25,585 nucleotides of DNA from a virus, in the IMG/VR virus record IMGVR_UViG_3300035698_008659, positions 1 through 25,585 of that record. One strand, given 5' to 3'. The notes beneath the pieces were generated by a model. The model had not been told where the DNA came from and did not search any database. It was given only the letters and a program-made list of their open reading frames with translations. Below are positions 20,263 to 25,585 of this stretch, one piece after another; the first letter of the stretch is position 1, and each line of letters starts with the position of its first letter. A program made the translations under genes and the position numbers.

Positions 20263-20532
20263 ATGACAGCAACAATAGCAGCTAATCAAATCCAACTCGC
20301 ACCTAATGGAAGCACTACTAATGCAGGTTATAAGATAGCAATTATTAATAGTGTAACTAAAGATACAGATGGAGATGCTTTAACAATAGCGTCTGCAAAA
20401 GAAATTGTGTGGTGTAACTTAACTTTTGATACTGACGGAACCGACGAGCAATGCGTAATAAGTGGAAAGTTTATAACATTAAATGATTCAACCACAGGAG
20501 CATTGAGTGGAATAGTAGTATATTCAGAATAG
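20263..20532 (+). CDS. Small beta-rich structural protein A1 (possible capsid decoration)
   Basis: This gene encodes 89 residues with SD aaaggagg. It is Thr/Ala/Ile-rich with many short strands and no Arg. It aligns without gaps to the next gene at about 63 of 89 residues, sharing QIQLAPNGSTTNAGYKIA, SAKEIVWC and DGTDEQCV. Its place right after the capsid gene and its small beta-rich character fit a decoration/stabilisation protein. No named family is recognised. It ends in TAG. Confidence 0.68.
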   Translation: MTATIAANQIQLAPNGSTTNAGYKIAIINSVTKDTDGDALTIASAKEIVWCNLTFDTDGTDEQCVISGKFITLNDSTTGALSGIVVYSE

Positions 20533-20545
20533 GAGGCTAAAGAAA

Positions 20546-20815
20546 ATGACAGCAGTAATAAGTGCAGGACAGATTCAACTTGCCCCAAACGGAAGTACAA
20601 CAAATGCCGGTTATAAAATTGCACTCATTAATAGTGCAGTCAAGACAGCACAGTATGATGTTTTATATGTACCATCAGCAAAAGAAATTGTATGGTGCCA
20701 AGTAACATTGGATGCAGATGGAACAGATGAACAATGTGTAGTAGAAGGAAAATATATTCATTTAAACGATGCAACAACAGGAGCAGTTTCTGGAATGATT
20801 GTTTATTCAGAATAA
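20546..20815 (+). CDS. Small beta-rich structural protein A2 (paralogue of A1)
   Basis: This gene encodes 89 residues with SD taggagg before the ATG. It is the tandem paralogue of the preceding protein: same length, about 71% identical, differing mainly at surface-like positions (30-42) and near the end. The DNA is much less similar than the protein, indicating an old duplication kept by selection. Both copies keep the two cysteines (WC and QC), which may be structural. Confidence 0.68.
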   Translation: MTAVISAGQIQLAPNGSTTNAGYKIALINSAVKTAQYDVLYVPSAKEIVWCQVTLDADGTDEQCVVEGKYIHLNDATTGAVSGMIVYSE

Positions 20816-20840
20816 AAAAATTTAATGGAGGAATAATAAA

Positions 20841-21140
20841 ATGACATCAGATTTAACAAGTACAACAAGCGTATCTATCGGTCAGAATGATGTGCAGTCA
20901 GGTCTTAGGGCAATAACCCTTAAGGTACCAACAGCAAATGCAGGAGACGTGATTTATGTAGCACCAACTTTAATACCAGGACTTAGGAATATTGCATTCG
21001 CATTAGAGGCAGTAGATGAAGGAGGAGCAAGTGCAACAGTAATAGTACCTAACAGAACATCATCTGGAAAAACCAGTGTGATACATATCGGAACAGGAAA
21101 ACAATTAGCTACAAGAGATATTTTAATCCTTGCAGAATGA
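20841..21140 (+). CDS. Small beta-rich structural protein B1 (possible capsid decoration)
   Basis: This gene encodes 99 residues with SD tggagg. It begins MTSDLTSTTSVSIGQNDVQ, with strands such as RAITLKVP and VIYVAPTL, then DEGGASATV and NRTSSGKT. It is near-identical in length and pattern to the following gene. The N-terminus (start MT, polar, then a Q-N-x-V/Q-L segment) is faintly like family A, so all four could share an ancestor; that is only a guess. Confidence 0.68.
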   Translation: MTSDLTSTTSVSIGQNDVQSGLRAITLKVPTANAGDVIYVAPTLIPGLRNIAFALEAVDEGGASATVIVPNRTSSGKTSVIHIGTGKQLATRDILILAE

Positions 21141-21154
21141 TGGAGGTAAAATAA

Positions 21155-21454
21155 ATGACATCAGATTTAACAGCAACAACAAGCGTATCTATTGGACAAA
21201 ATGACGTTCAAACAGGATTAAGAGCTATTGTTCTTAAAGTTCCTGCAGGTAATTCAGGCGACATAATTTATGTTGCTCCAACACTTGTACCGAACTTAAG
21301 GAATATGGTCTTTGCAGTTTCAGCTACAGATGAAGGAGGAGCAAGTGCTACAGTGTCAATTCCGAACAGAACATCATCAGGAAAGACAAGTTACTTAGTA
21401 CTACCAGCATCTACAGATGGACTTACCAGAGATATTTTAATACTGGCAGATTAA
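21155..21454 (+). CDS. Small beta-rich structural protein B2 (paralogue of B1)
   Basis: This gene encodes 99 residues with SD tggagg. It aligns without gaps to B1 at about 71 of 99 residues; the main divergence is a block of 11 residues at about 80-90 (SYLVLPASTDGL versus SVIHIGTGKQLA), likely an exposed loop or strand edge. It is followed by a T-rich tract. Confidence 0.68.
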   Translation: MTSDLTATTSVSIGQNDVQTGLRAIVLKVPAGNSGDIIYVAPTLVPNLRNMVFAVSATDEGGASATVSIPNRTSSGKTSYLVLPASTDGLTRDILILAD

Positions 21455-21470
21455 TTTTTTATTTTTTTTT
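21455..21470 (+). terminator. T-rich tract, archaeal-style terminator
   Basis: Six T, one A, nine T directly follow the stop of the second B-type gene. Archaeal RNA polymerase terminates at such oligo-T tracts without a hairpin, and no hairpin is present. It probably reduces transcription of the connector and tail genes relative to capsid and decoration genes. Confidence 0.5.
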
Positions 21471-21501
21471 ATTATTTAATTTTAAATGGAGGAAAACTAA
21501 A

Positions 21502-21726
21502 ATGGCATTAACAACACAATCAATTCCTAATAAGGTAGAAGTAAAAGCTTTTCCTGTTGGAGAATCAAGATTAGATATAGAAGGGAAAGGATATTTTCAT
21601 AAGTACACTAAAGAAGAATTAATTGCTAAAGGATATGTTCAAGATGAAGTAGTAGAAGTAAAAGCGGAACCAGTCAAACCAAAAACAACTGGTAAATCAA
21701 AAATATTTAAGAGGTTAAGTAAATGA
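21502..21726 (+). CDS. Small basic head-region protein, unknown function
   Basis: This gene encodes 74 residues. SD tggagga lies 8-9 nt upstream, after an AT-only spacer. A compact N-terminal domain (PNKVEVKAFPVG..., then YFHKYTKEELIAKGYVQ) leads to a Val/Glu/Lys/Pro-rich tail (VEVKAEPVKPKTTGKSKIFKRL). It sits where small head proteins of unknown role are found. It overlaps the next gene by ATGA. Confidence 0.6.
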   Translation: MALTTQSIPNKVEVKAFPVGESRLDIEGKGYFHKYTKEELIAKGYVQDEVVEVKAEPVKPKTTGKSKIFKRLSK

Positions 21727-22058
21727 GTTTTTCAACAAGAACCATTGAAATTACAAGTAATACAGATGGAGCAGTAACGGCTTCTTTAACTGCAAATGGT
21801 TTAGTTAAATCTATTTCAATTAATCCAGATGGAACATCAGTACCTACAGGTTCTTGGGACTTAACTATATCTACAGATTTAGGAAGTACTGTTTATACTA
21901 ATGCAGCTCTTGGAGCAACAGCAAGTCTTATAGCACACCCATTAACAGGTGATGGAGTTACTTCACAATTATATGGTGTAGCAGGACAACTTCAAATAGT
22001 TGGTGGAGCAATGGGTTCTACTAAGAAAGCAGTTATTACAATACTTGTAGAAGATTAA
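21723..22058 (+). CDS. Beta-rich structural protein, unknown function
   Basis: This gene encodes 111 residues. It consists of Thr/Ser/Gly/Ala-rich strands (TIEITSNTDGAVTASLTANGL, SWDLTISTDLGSTVYTN, AVITILVED). The composition resembles the A and B family proteins just upstream, though no alignable motif is shared. It is likely a virion component (head fibre, decoration or head-tail region). Confidence 0.6.
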   Translation: MSFSTRTIEITSNTDGAVTASLTANGLVKSISINPDGTSVPTGSWDLTISTDLGSTVYTNAALGATASLIAHPLTGDGVTSQLYGVAGQLQIVGGAMGSTKKAVITILVED

Positions 22059-22061
22059 ACA

Positions 22062-22937
22062 ATGACAGCATACTGCACAGCAACGGACGTAAGGAACGCT
22101 ATAGATTTTCCTTCAACAGGAGCACCTATTAGTGATAGTGTTATAGATGAATTTATATTACAGAGTGAGGAAGAGATAGAAGATATTTATTTCACTAACT
22201 TTGGAAATGTAGAAGCGTCTGGAACAGCTACAGGAGGAAGTACAGTTAGTCTTACAACAACAGGAGTGAGTTGGACTGTTAATACTTTTGCTGAAAGAAT
22301 TTTATGGATTTATTCAGGAACAGGAAGTGGTCAGTATAGAGAGATAAGTTCTAATGGTGCAACAGCAGTTGTTGTTAGTCCTGCTTTAGAAACAGCTCCA
22401 GATTCTACAAGCTTATTTAGAATTACTAAACTTGGTTATCAAGATAAAACTATAGATGGTACTGGAGAAGATACTCAGTATACAGACTTACAGCCTTTAA
22501 TTAGTTTAAATGAATTAACAATTGATGGTACTGGAGTAACTGCAGCAAGTTATTATTTATATAAAGATGAAGCAAAAATATTATTAAAAAATACATCACC
22601 TAAAACAAGATTTGAGAACAAAGACCCTCAACTTGTTAATATGAAATATGTGTATGGAGTTTATCCATTGCCTAAAATCATTAAGAGGTTATGTATATTA
22701 TTAAGTGCATTAAGAACATTAACAGCACAAATCGCAGGGACATATGATGATTTTACAACTGTAAGTCTTCCTGCAGGATTTAGTGCGAGTAAGGGTGAAC
22801 CTTACGTTAATATTCAGAGTGCTTTAGATAGATTGCAGGCAGAAGCGAAAGGAATAATTTATGGAGATAAGAGTACTGCTTTAGGTGCTAATATGAGAAG
22901 GGCACCAAGTTATAGACCTTATACTTTATTTGGATAA
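22062..22937 (+). CDS. Head-tail connector protein with inserted beta domain
   Basis: This gene encodes 291 residues. The N-terminus AYCTATDVRNAIDFPSTG...SDSVIDEFILQSEEEIEDIY is the helical start of gp6-like (HK97/SPP1 gp15) connector proteins. Residues ~50-125 are an inserted beta domain with GTGSGQYREISSNGATAVVVSPALETAPDSTSLFRI, a module found in several phage structural proteins. The connector fold resumes afterwards, ending with helices and a basic tail. It should form the ring below the portal. It has no SD and starts 3 nt after the upstream stop, so it is probably coupled. Confidence 0.68.
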   Translation: MTAYCTATDVRNAIDFPSTGAPISDSVIDEFILQSEEEIEDIYFTNFGNVEASGTATGGSTVSLTTTGVSWTVNTFAERILWIYSGTGSGQYREISSNGATAVVVSPALETAPDSTSLFRITKLGYQDKTIDGTGEDTQYTDLQPLISLNELTIDGTGVTAASYYLYKDEAKILLKNTSPKTRFENKDPQLVNMKYVYGVYPLPKIIKRLCILLSALRTLTAQIAGTYDDFTTVSLPAGFSASKGEPYVNIQSALDRLQAEAKGIIYGDKSTALGANMRRAPSYRPYTLFG

Positions 22938-22938
22938 A

Positions 22939-23286
22939 ATGGATTTATTTGATATAGTCGGACAGGATAGAACTGCAATAGTTATGAAGAGTAGAACTGC
23001 AGGAGCAAGAGATAAGAAGAAGCGAAAGCAGAGAGGTGGAAGTAGTCATAGCTCTGGTGGTTCTAAAAAGAAAGGAACGTTATCAGATGTGGCTAATAGT
23101 TCAGAAGGAAAAAAATATTTAAATTCATTAGAAAGGATAAATCAAGAATTATCAGATTATAGAAACAATAAACTTCCAAGAAATAGCAAAAGGGAGAAAC
23201 ATTTAATTGACAATTTAAAACCAGCATATATAAACTTAATAAAACAAAAATTTAATTTTGACGCCTCAAGTTATGGAAATAACTGA
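22939..23286 (+). CDS. Basic protein in the neck region, unknown function
   Basis: This gene encodes 115 residues from ATG 22939, 1 nt after the connector stop; an in-frame TTG at 22930 overlaps that gene. A strongly basic Gly/Ser/Lys-rich linker (about 24-48, KKKRKQRGGSSHSSGGSKKKG) separates a short N-terminus (MDLFDIVGQDRTAIV) from a helical C-terminus (LNSLERINQELSDYRN...). The flexible basic stretch could contact DNA or capsid. No family is recognised. Confidence 0.55.
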   Translation: MDLFDIVGQDRTAIVMKSRTAGARDKKKRKQRGGSSHSSGGSKKKGTLSDVANSSEGKKYLNSLERINQELSDYRNNKLPRNSKREKHLIDNLKPAYINLIKQKFNFDASSYGNN

Positions 23287-23332
23287 GTTAGTTAAAAAAT
23301 TAAGTAATAAATTCAATTTTAATTGGGATTAA
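23273..23332 (+). CDS. Possible 19-residue ORF
   Basis: ATG 23273 opens a 19-codon frame (MEITELVKKLSNKFNFNWD) overlapping the previous gene and ending 2 nt before the next ATG. No SD. It could be a coupled micropeptide or simply a spacer; support is weak. Confidence 0.15.
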   Translation: MEITELVKKLSNKFNFNWD

Positions 23333-23334
23333 AA

Positions 23335-23475
23335 ATGCCACCAGGACAAGGATATAAAAAAGAGAAAGAGATGCTTTCATTAATTAATAGGCAGTCTTCT
23401 ATCCAATGGTTTAATGAGTACAGAGCGTTTTGGGAACGAGTTAAAAAAGAATCTAATAAAGTAAAGAGGTCTTAA
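23335..23475 (+). CDS. Small protein, unknown function
   Basis: This gene encodes 46 residues: MPPGQGYKKEKEML..., a helical basic/aromatic segment with QWFNEYRAFWERVKKES. Its last codons supply the SD (gaggt) for the next gene, whose ATG follows the stop directly. No SD of its own is seen. Size and position suit a small neck-region gene. Confidence 0.45.
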   Translation: MPPGQGYKKEKEMLSLINRQSSIQWFNEYRAFWERVKKESNKVKRS

Positions 23476-23871
23476 ATGGTTATTCAAAACGTTTTAAGCG
23501 TATCAGACTTTAACCAAATACTTGATAATTATGCAGGACGTCAAGTTCAACATATCAAAGTAACTAAGACTACTAACAATTATAGTGGTCAAGAAACTTT
23601 AAGTGATGGAACAACAAGTATGATTAAATGTTATTTTGTTAAGACTAATCAGAAAGAAGATTATAATAAAGCAGGACTAATAAGAAACGGAAACGCTTTA
23701 ATGTTATCTAAGTTTGCTGACAGCGTAGGGTATAACGATAAGATATTAGTTGATACAGAAACTTTCAGAGTTATAGAAGCGTATAATGTTATGGGAGTCT
23801 TTGATAGCACAAGTACTGGAACTACAGCAGTCTATACTGCTTGTTCGTTATATATGAATGATGAAAATTAA
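23476..23871 (+). CDS. Putative head closure / neck protein
   Basis: This gene encodes 131 residues with SD gaggt 5 nt before the ATG. The order of strands and the motif GNALMLSKFADSVGYNDKIL, then ETFRVIEAYNVMG, resembles head-closure (SPP1 gp16-like) proteins that seal the connector and bind the tail. It is one of four genes in canonical order: connector, closure, gp10-like, tail terminator. Assignment is by position plus weak pattern. Confidence 0.5.
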   Translation: MVIQNVLSVSDFNQILDNYAGRQVQHIKVTKTTNNYSGQETLSDGTTSMIKCYFVKTNQKEDYNKAGLIRNGNALMLSKFADSVGYNDKILVDTETFRVIEAYNVMGVFDSTSTGTTAVYTACSLYMNDEN

Positions 23872-24283
23872 TATTGACCAGGATGATTTTAATAAGAGAT
23901 TAAAAAGAATAGCATTCAGAATTCAAAATAAATTACAAGATAAACTTACCACACAGCATGGAAGAGATACTGGTGGACTTGTTTCAAGTATTATTGGAAG
24001 TGCCGACGACAACACTGTTTCGATTACAATGGCTGAGCAGGGGAAGTATTTAGAGTTTGGAACACCACCACACTTTCCACCTGTAGAAGAACTTAAAGGT
24101 TGGGTATCAAGAAAGTGGAATTTATCCACTGAGAAAGAGATTAAGCAGGGTGCGTGGATACTGGCTAAGCATATTGCAAAGTTTGGTACACGACCATTCC
24201 CTTTTATTAGAACCACGTTTCAGAATGACGTGAATGATATTATTAAAGAAGAGCTTAATGGATTAAGCATTACAGTTAGTTAG
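23858..24283 (+). CDS. HK97 gp10-like neck/tail protein
   Basis: This gene encodes 141 residues; the start overlaps the previous gene by 14 nt (ATG 23858 or 23861), with no SD. The core motif is well preserved: GKYLEFGTPPHFPPVEELKGWVSRKW, then AWILAKHIAKFGTRPFPFIRTTF. This Y-x-x-F/FGT ... PPv-x-x-L-x-x-W ... I-x-x-x-GTRP-x-PF pattern is the HK97-gp10 family, involved in the head-tail joint. It ends with TAG; a second in-frame stop follows after nine codons. Confidence 0.8.
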   Translation: MMKINIDQDDFNKRLKRIAFRIQNKLQDKLTTQHGRDTGGLVSSIIGSADDNTVSITMAEQGKYLEFGTPPHFPPVEELKGWVSRKWNLSTEKEIKQGAWILAKHIAKFGTRPFPFIRTTFQNDVNDIIKEELNGLSITVS

Positions 24284-24314
24284 GCCGAAGTGCTGAAAAG
24301 ACCAAGAGGTTGAA

Positions 24315-24977
24315 ATGACTACCAGTGTAAGTATACTAAATATAAAAAAGGAACTTGTAAATTTTCTTAGAAATCAAGATATTCTTTCTACTACTCAAAG
24401 GAGTGTTACAACCACAAGTGCTACAGCTACATTAAGTGGTGCAACTTCTATGCTTATTAATCGGAGCAATGTTAAAAATATTAGAAGTTTAAGTGTTGGA
24501 GGAACAGCACAAACTTTTGGTAATGATTATACTATTAATTTAACTTTTGATGATTCAGGAACTACAAAGTGTAGGTTAGACTTCACGAGTGCAAAGACAG
24601 GAGGAGCAACTGCAAGTTTAGATTACGGAACTGATAAAATATTTCCTGACTTTCCAAGACCTGGACTTACCTTAAGTGATTTTCCAAGAATAGGATTTGA
24701 TATTATTAGTGGACAAACTACAGATTTAGAAATAGGAGGAGGAAGTCAATGGACTACTTACCCTTTGACTATTATTGCGTATGCAGATAGTACAGATGAA
24801 GTTGAAGAATTAACTGATAGTATTAGAATAGCGATTAAAGGAAATAAAAAAGAGTTCTATTATTTTCCTTATATGAATCTTACTGCGACTGGACCTTTAA
24901 TAGTGAGTCCTTTTGGTAAGAGTAAAATAATGCAAAGAAATCAAGACGCAGATGTAAGATTTGTGTATGAAGATTAA
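24315..24977 (+). CDS. Putative tail terminator with beta insertion
   Basis: This gene encodes 220 residues with SD gaggt 4 nt before the ATG. It begins with a helix (SILNIKKELVNFLRNQDILS), has a Thr/Ser/Gly-rich beta insertion at about 27-105 (NVKNIRSLSVGGTAQTFGNDY), then a terminator-like core: PRIGFDIISGQTTDLEIGGGSQW, YPLTIIAYADSTDEVEELTDSIRIAIK. Tail terminators cap the tail tube and bind the head closure complex. The position before the tail-tube gene agrees. Confidence 0.62.
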   Translation: MTTSVSILNIKKELVNFLRNQDILSTTQRSVTTTSATATLSGATSMLINRSNVKNIRSLSVGGTAQTFGNDYTINLTFDDSGTTKCRLDFTSAKTGGATASLDYGTDKIFPDFPRPGLTLSDFPRIGFDIISGQTTDLEIGGGSQWTTYPLTIIAYADSTDEVEELTDSIRIAIKGNKKEFYYFPYMNLTATGPLIVSPFGKSKIMQRNQDADVRFVYED

Positions 24978-24988
24978 TGGAGGAAAAA

Positions 24989-25186
24989 ATGGTATCACCT
25001 AATTGGGGAAGAACAGCAAAAAATTCAACAAGAGAAGAAAAAATAAAGAAAGGAGTAACAGAAAGGCAACTTCAAAGTATGACAATAAAACAATTAAGAG
25101 AATTCGCTTCAGAAAATAATTTAACATCAAAAGATACAAGTGCAGATGAATTAGCTGAAGAAATATGGAAGGAAATGGAGGATTAA
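24989..25186 (+). CDS. Small SAP/HeH-like helical protein
   Basis: This gene encodes 65 residues from ATG 24989, 5 nt after SD ggagg; ATG 24977 overlaps that SD. Residues ~28-62 (LQSMTIKQLREFASENNLTSKDTSADELAEEIW) follow the SAP / HeH / LEM-like helix-extended-helix plan (l-x-x-M-t-x-x-x-L-r-x-x-a-x-x-x-n-l...a-d-e-L-x-x-x-I). Such mini-domains occur in phage tail and head clusters, often attached to or beside structural proteins. Confidence 0.6.
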   Translation: MVSPNWGRTAKNSTREEKIKKGVTERQLQSMTIKQLREFASENNLTSKDTSADELAEEIWKEMED

Positions 25187-25187
25187 G

Positions 25188-25585
25188 ATGACATCAAATA
25201 TAGTATTTAATGGTAAAAAAACTTATGTAGTATTCGCAGAAGATACAGCATTCGGAACTGCAGGAACTCCTGGAGGAACAGCTTATATTGATAAGGTAAC
25301 AAACTTCACAGGAAATATGACTAACAATATGATTCGTATTCAAGGGATAGGTGAAGGAAGAAACGCTAATAAAAATGTTAATGGTAACTTAGATATTGCA
25401 GGTAGTATTGAATAGGAACTTACTGACCCTGACTTTATGAAATATCTTATAATAGGAACAAGAAGTGGAGTAGGAACAGCAGCAGACCCTTACATAATTA
25501 CAGAGGCAGAAGAAATTGGTTTTTCTGCAGGAACAAGTCAAATAAAAACATTAACTTTAGAATCTGGAAGCGTATTTGGTAGTGA
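25188..25585 (+). CDS. Tail tube protein, interrupted by an in-frame TAG (3' end beyond window)
   Basis: SD ggaggat precedes ATG 25188. The first 75 codons (FNGKKTYVVFAEDTAFGTAGTPGGTAY, then NGNLDIAGSIE) end at TAG 25413-25415. The same frame stays open to the window edge, giving ELTDPDFMKYLIIG, SGVGTAADPYIITEAEE and more. The two halves together read like one major tail protein (start with v-x-f-a-x-E-t-x-f-G-t, then G-x-x-d-i-x-G-s-i-x-x...mkyll-G). A 75-residue product alone would be too short. Possibilities: programmed read-through, TAG decoded as an amino acid (for example pyrrolysine), a real nonsense mutation, or a sequence error. Confidence 0.6.

Noticed and set aside
1-25585. Genome-wide reassignment of TAG as a sense codon
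   Set aside because: At least eleven genes end in TAG, several immediately followed by the SD and start of the next gene; only the tail-tube gene shows a clear internal TAG.
1-25585. CRISPR array, insertion sequence, integrase or attachment site
   Set aside because: No regularly spaced repeats, transposase or recombinase motifs, or terminal inverted repeats were seen; the only long direct similarities are the A1/A2 and B1/B2 gene pairs and the 15-bp promoter box.

Overview
The window looks like about 25.6 kb of an AT-rich (roughly one third G+C) double-stranded DNA virus of the tailed HK97-fold type (Caudoviricetes). Every convincing gene is on the + strand. Genes are packed with ATGA or TAATG overlaps and most have a strong Shine-Dalgarno (SD) sequence. 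I think an archaeal host is more likely than a bacterial one. TATA-type boxes (TTTTAAATA twice, TTTATATA once) sit at archaeal spacing; one is centred 27 nt upstream of a prohead-protease ATG that has no SD, as in leaderless archaeal mRNAs. A low-GC bacterial phage is not excluded.

Layout. (1) 1-8192: an accessory/early region of about thirty small genes. It includes two ribbon-helix-helix mini-proteins and a longer RHH-like protein, a winged-helix protein, a SWIM zinc finger, a possible PD-(D/E)XK nuclease, several small membrane proteins and many orphans. It is interrupted at 3310-3690 by a gene-free, relatively GC-rich, strongly structured segment that looks like a non-coding RNA. (2) 8225-13176: replication, DNA modification and packaging: a putative small terminase, a compact family B DNA polymerase, a ParB-like protein, a nucleotide-sugar glycosyltransferase resembling those acting on modified DNA bases, and the large terminase. 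(3) 13214-15258: two adjacent zinc-ribbon proteins and four unknown genes. (4) 15262-25585: the late structural operon: promoter, twin-hairpin leader RNA, portal, Mu-F-like head protein, coiled-coil/TM protein, second promoter, prohead protease with a probable nested scaffold gene, major capsid protein, two duplicated pairs of small beta proteins (possible decoration proteins), head-tail connector, neck proteins, tail terminator, and the start of a tail-tube gene that contains an in-frame TAG.

The polymerase copies the genome, the ParB/glycosyltransferase pair may decorate its bases, and the terminase packages it into a shell built by portal, protease/scaffold and capsid protein. The neck and tail genes then follow in the usual order.

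The observations most worth following are: the 3310-3690 RNA candidate, with a tRNA-like cloverleaf, an anti-SD-like segment and an 18-nt continuously paired 3' strand; the twin AGGC-loop hairpins at the predicted 5' end of the late mRNA; the repeated 15-bp late promoter box; the internal SD-driven scaffold start; and the TAG inside the tail-tube gene. No integrase, lysis gene, CRISPR array, insertion sequence or complete standard tRNA was recognised.
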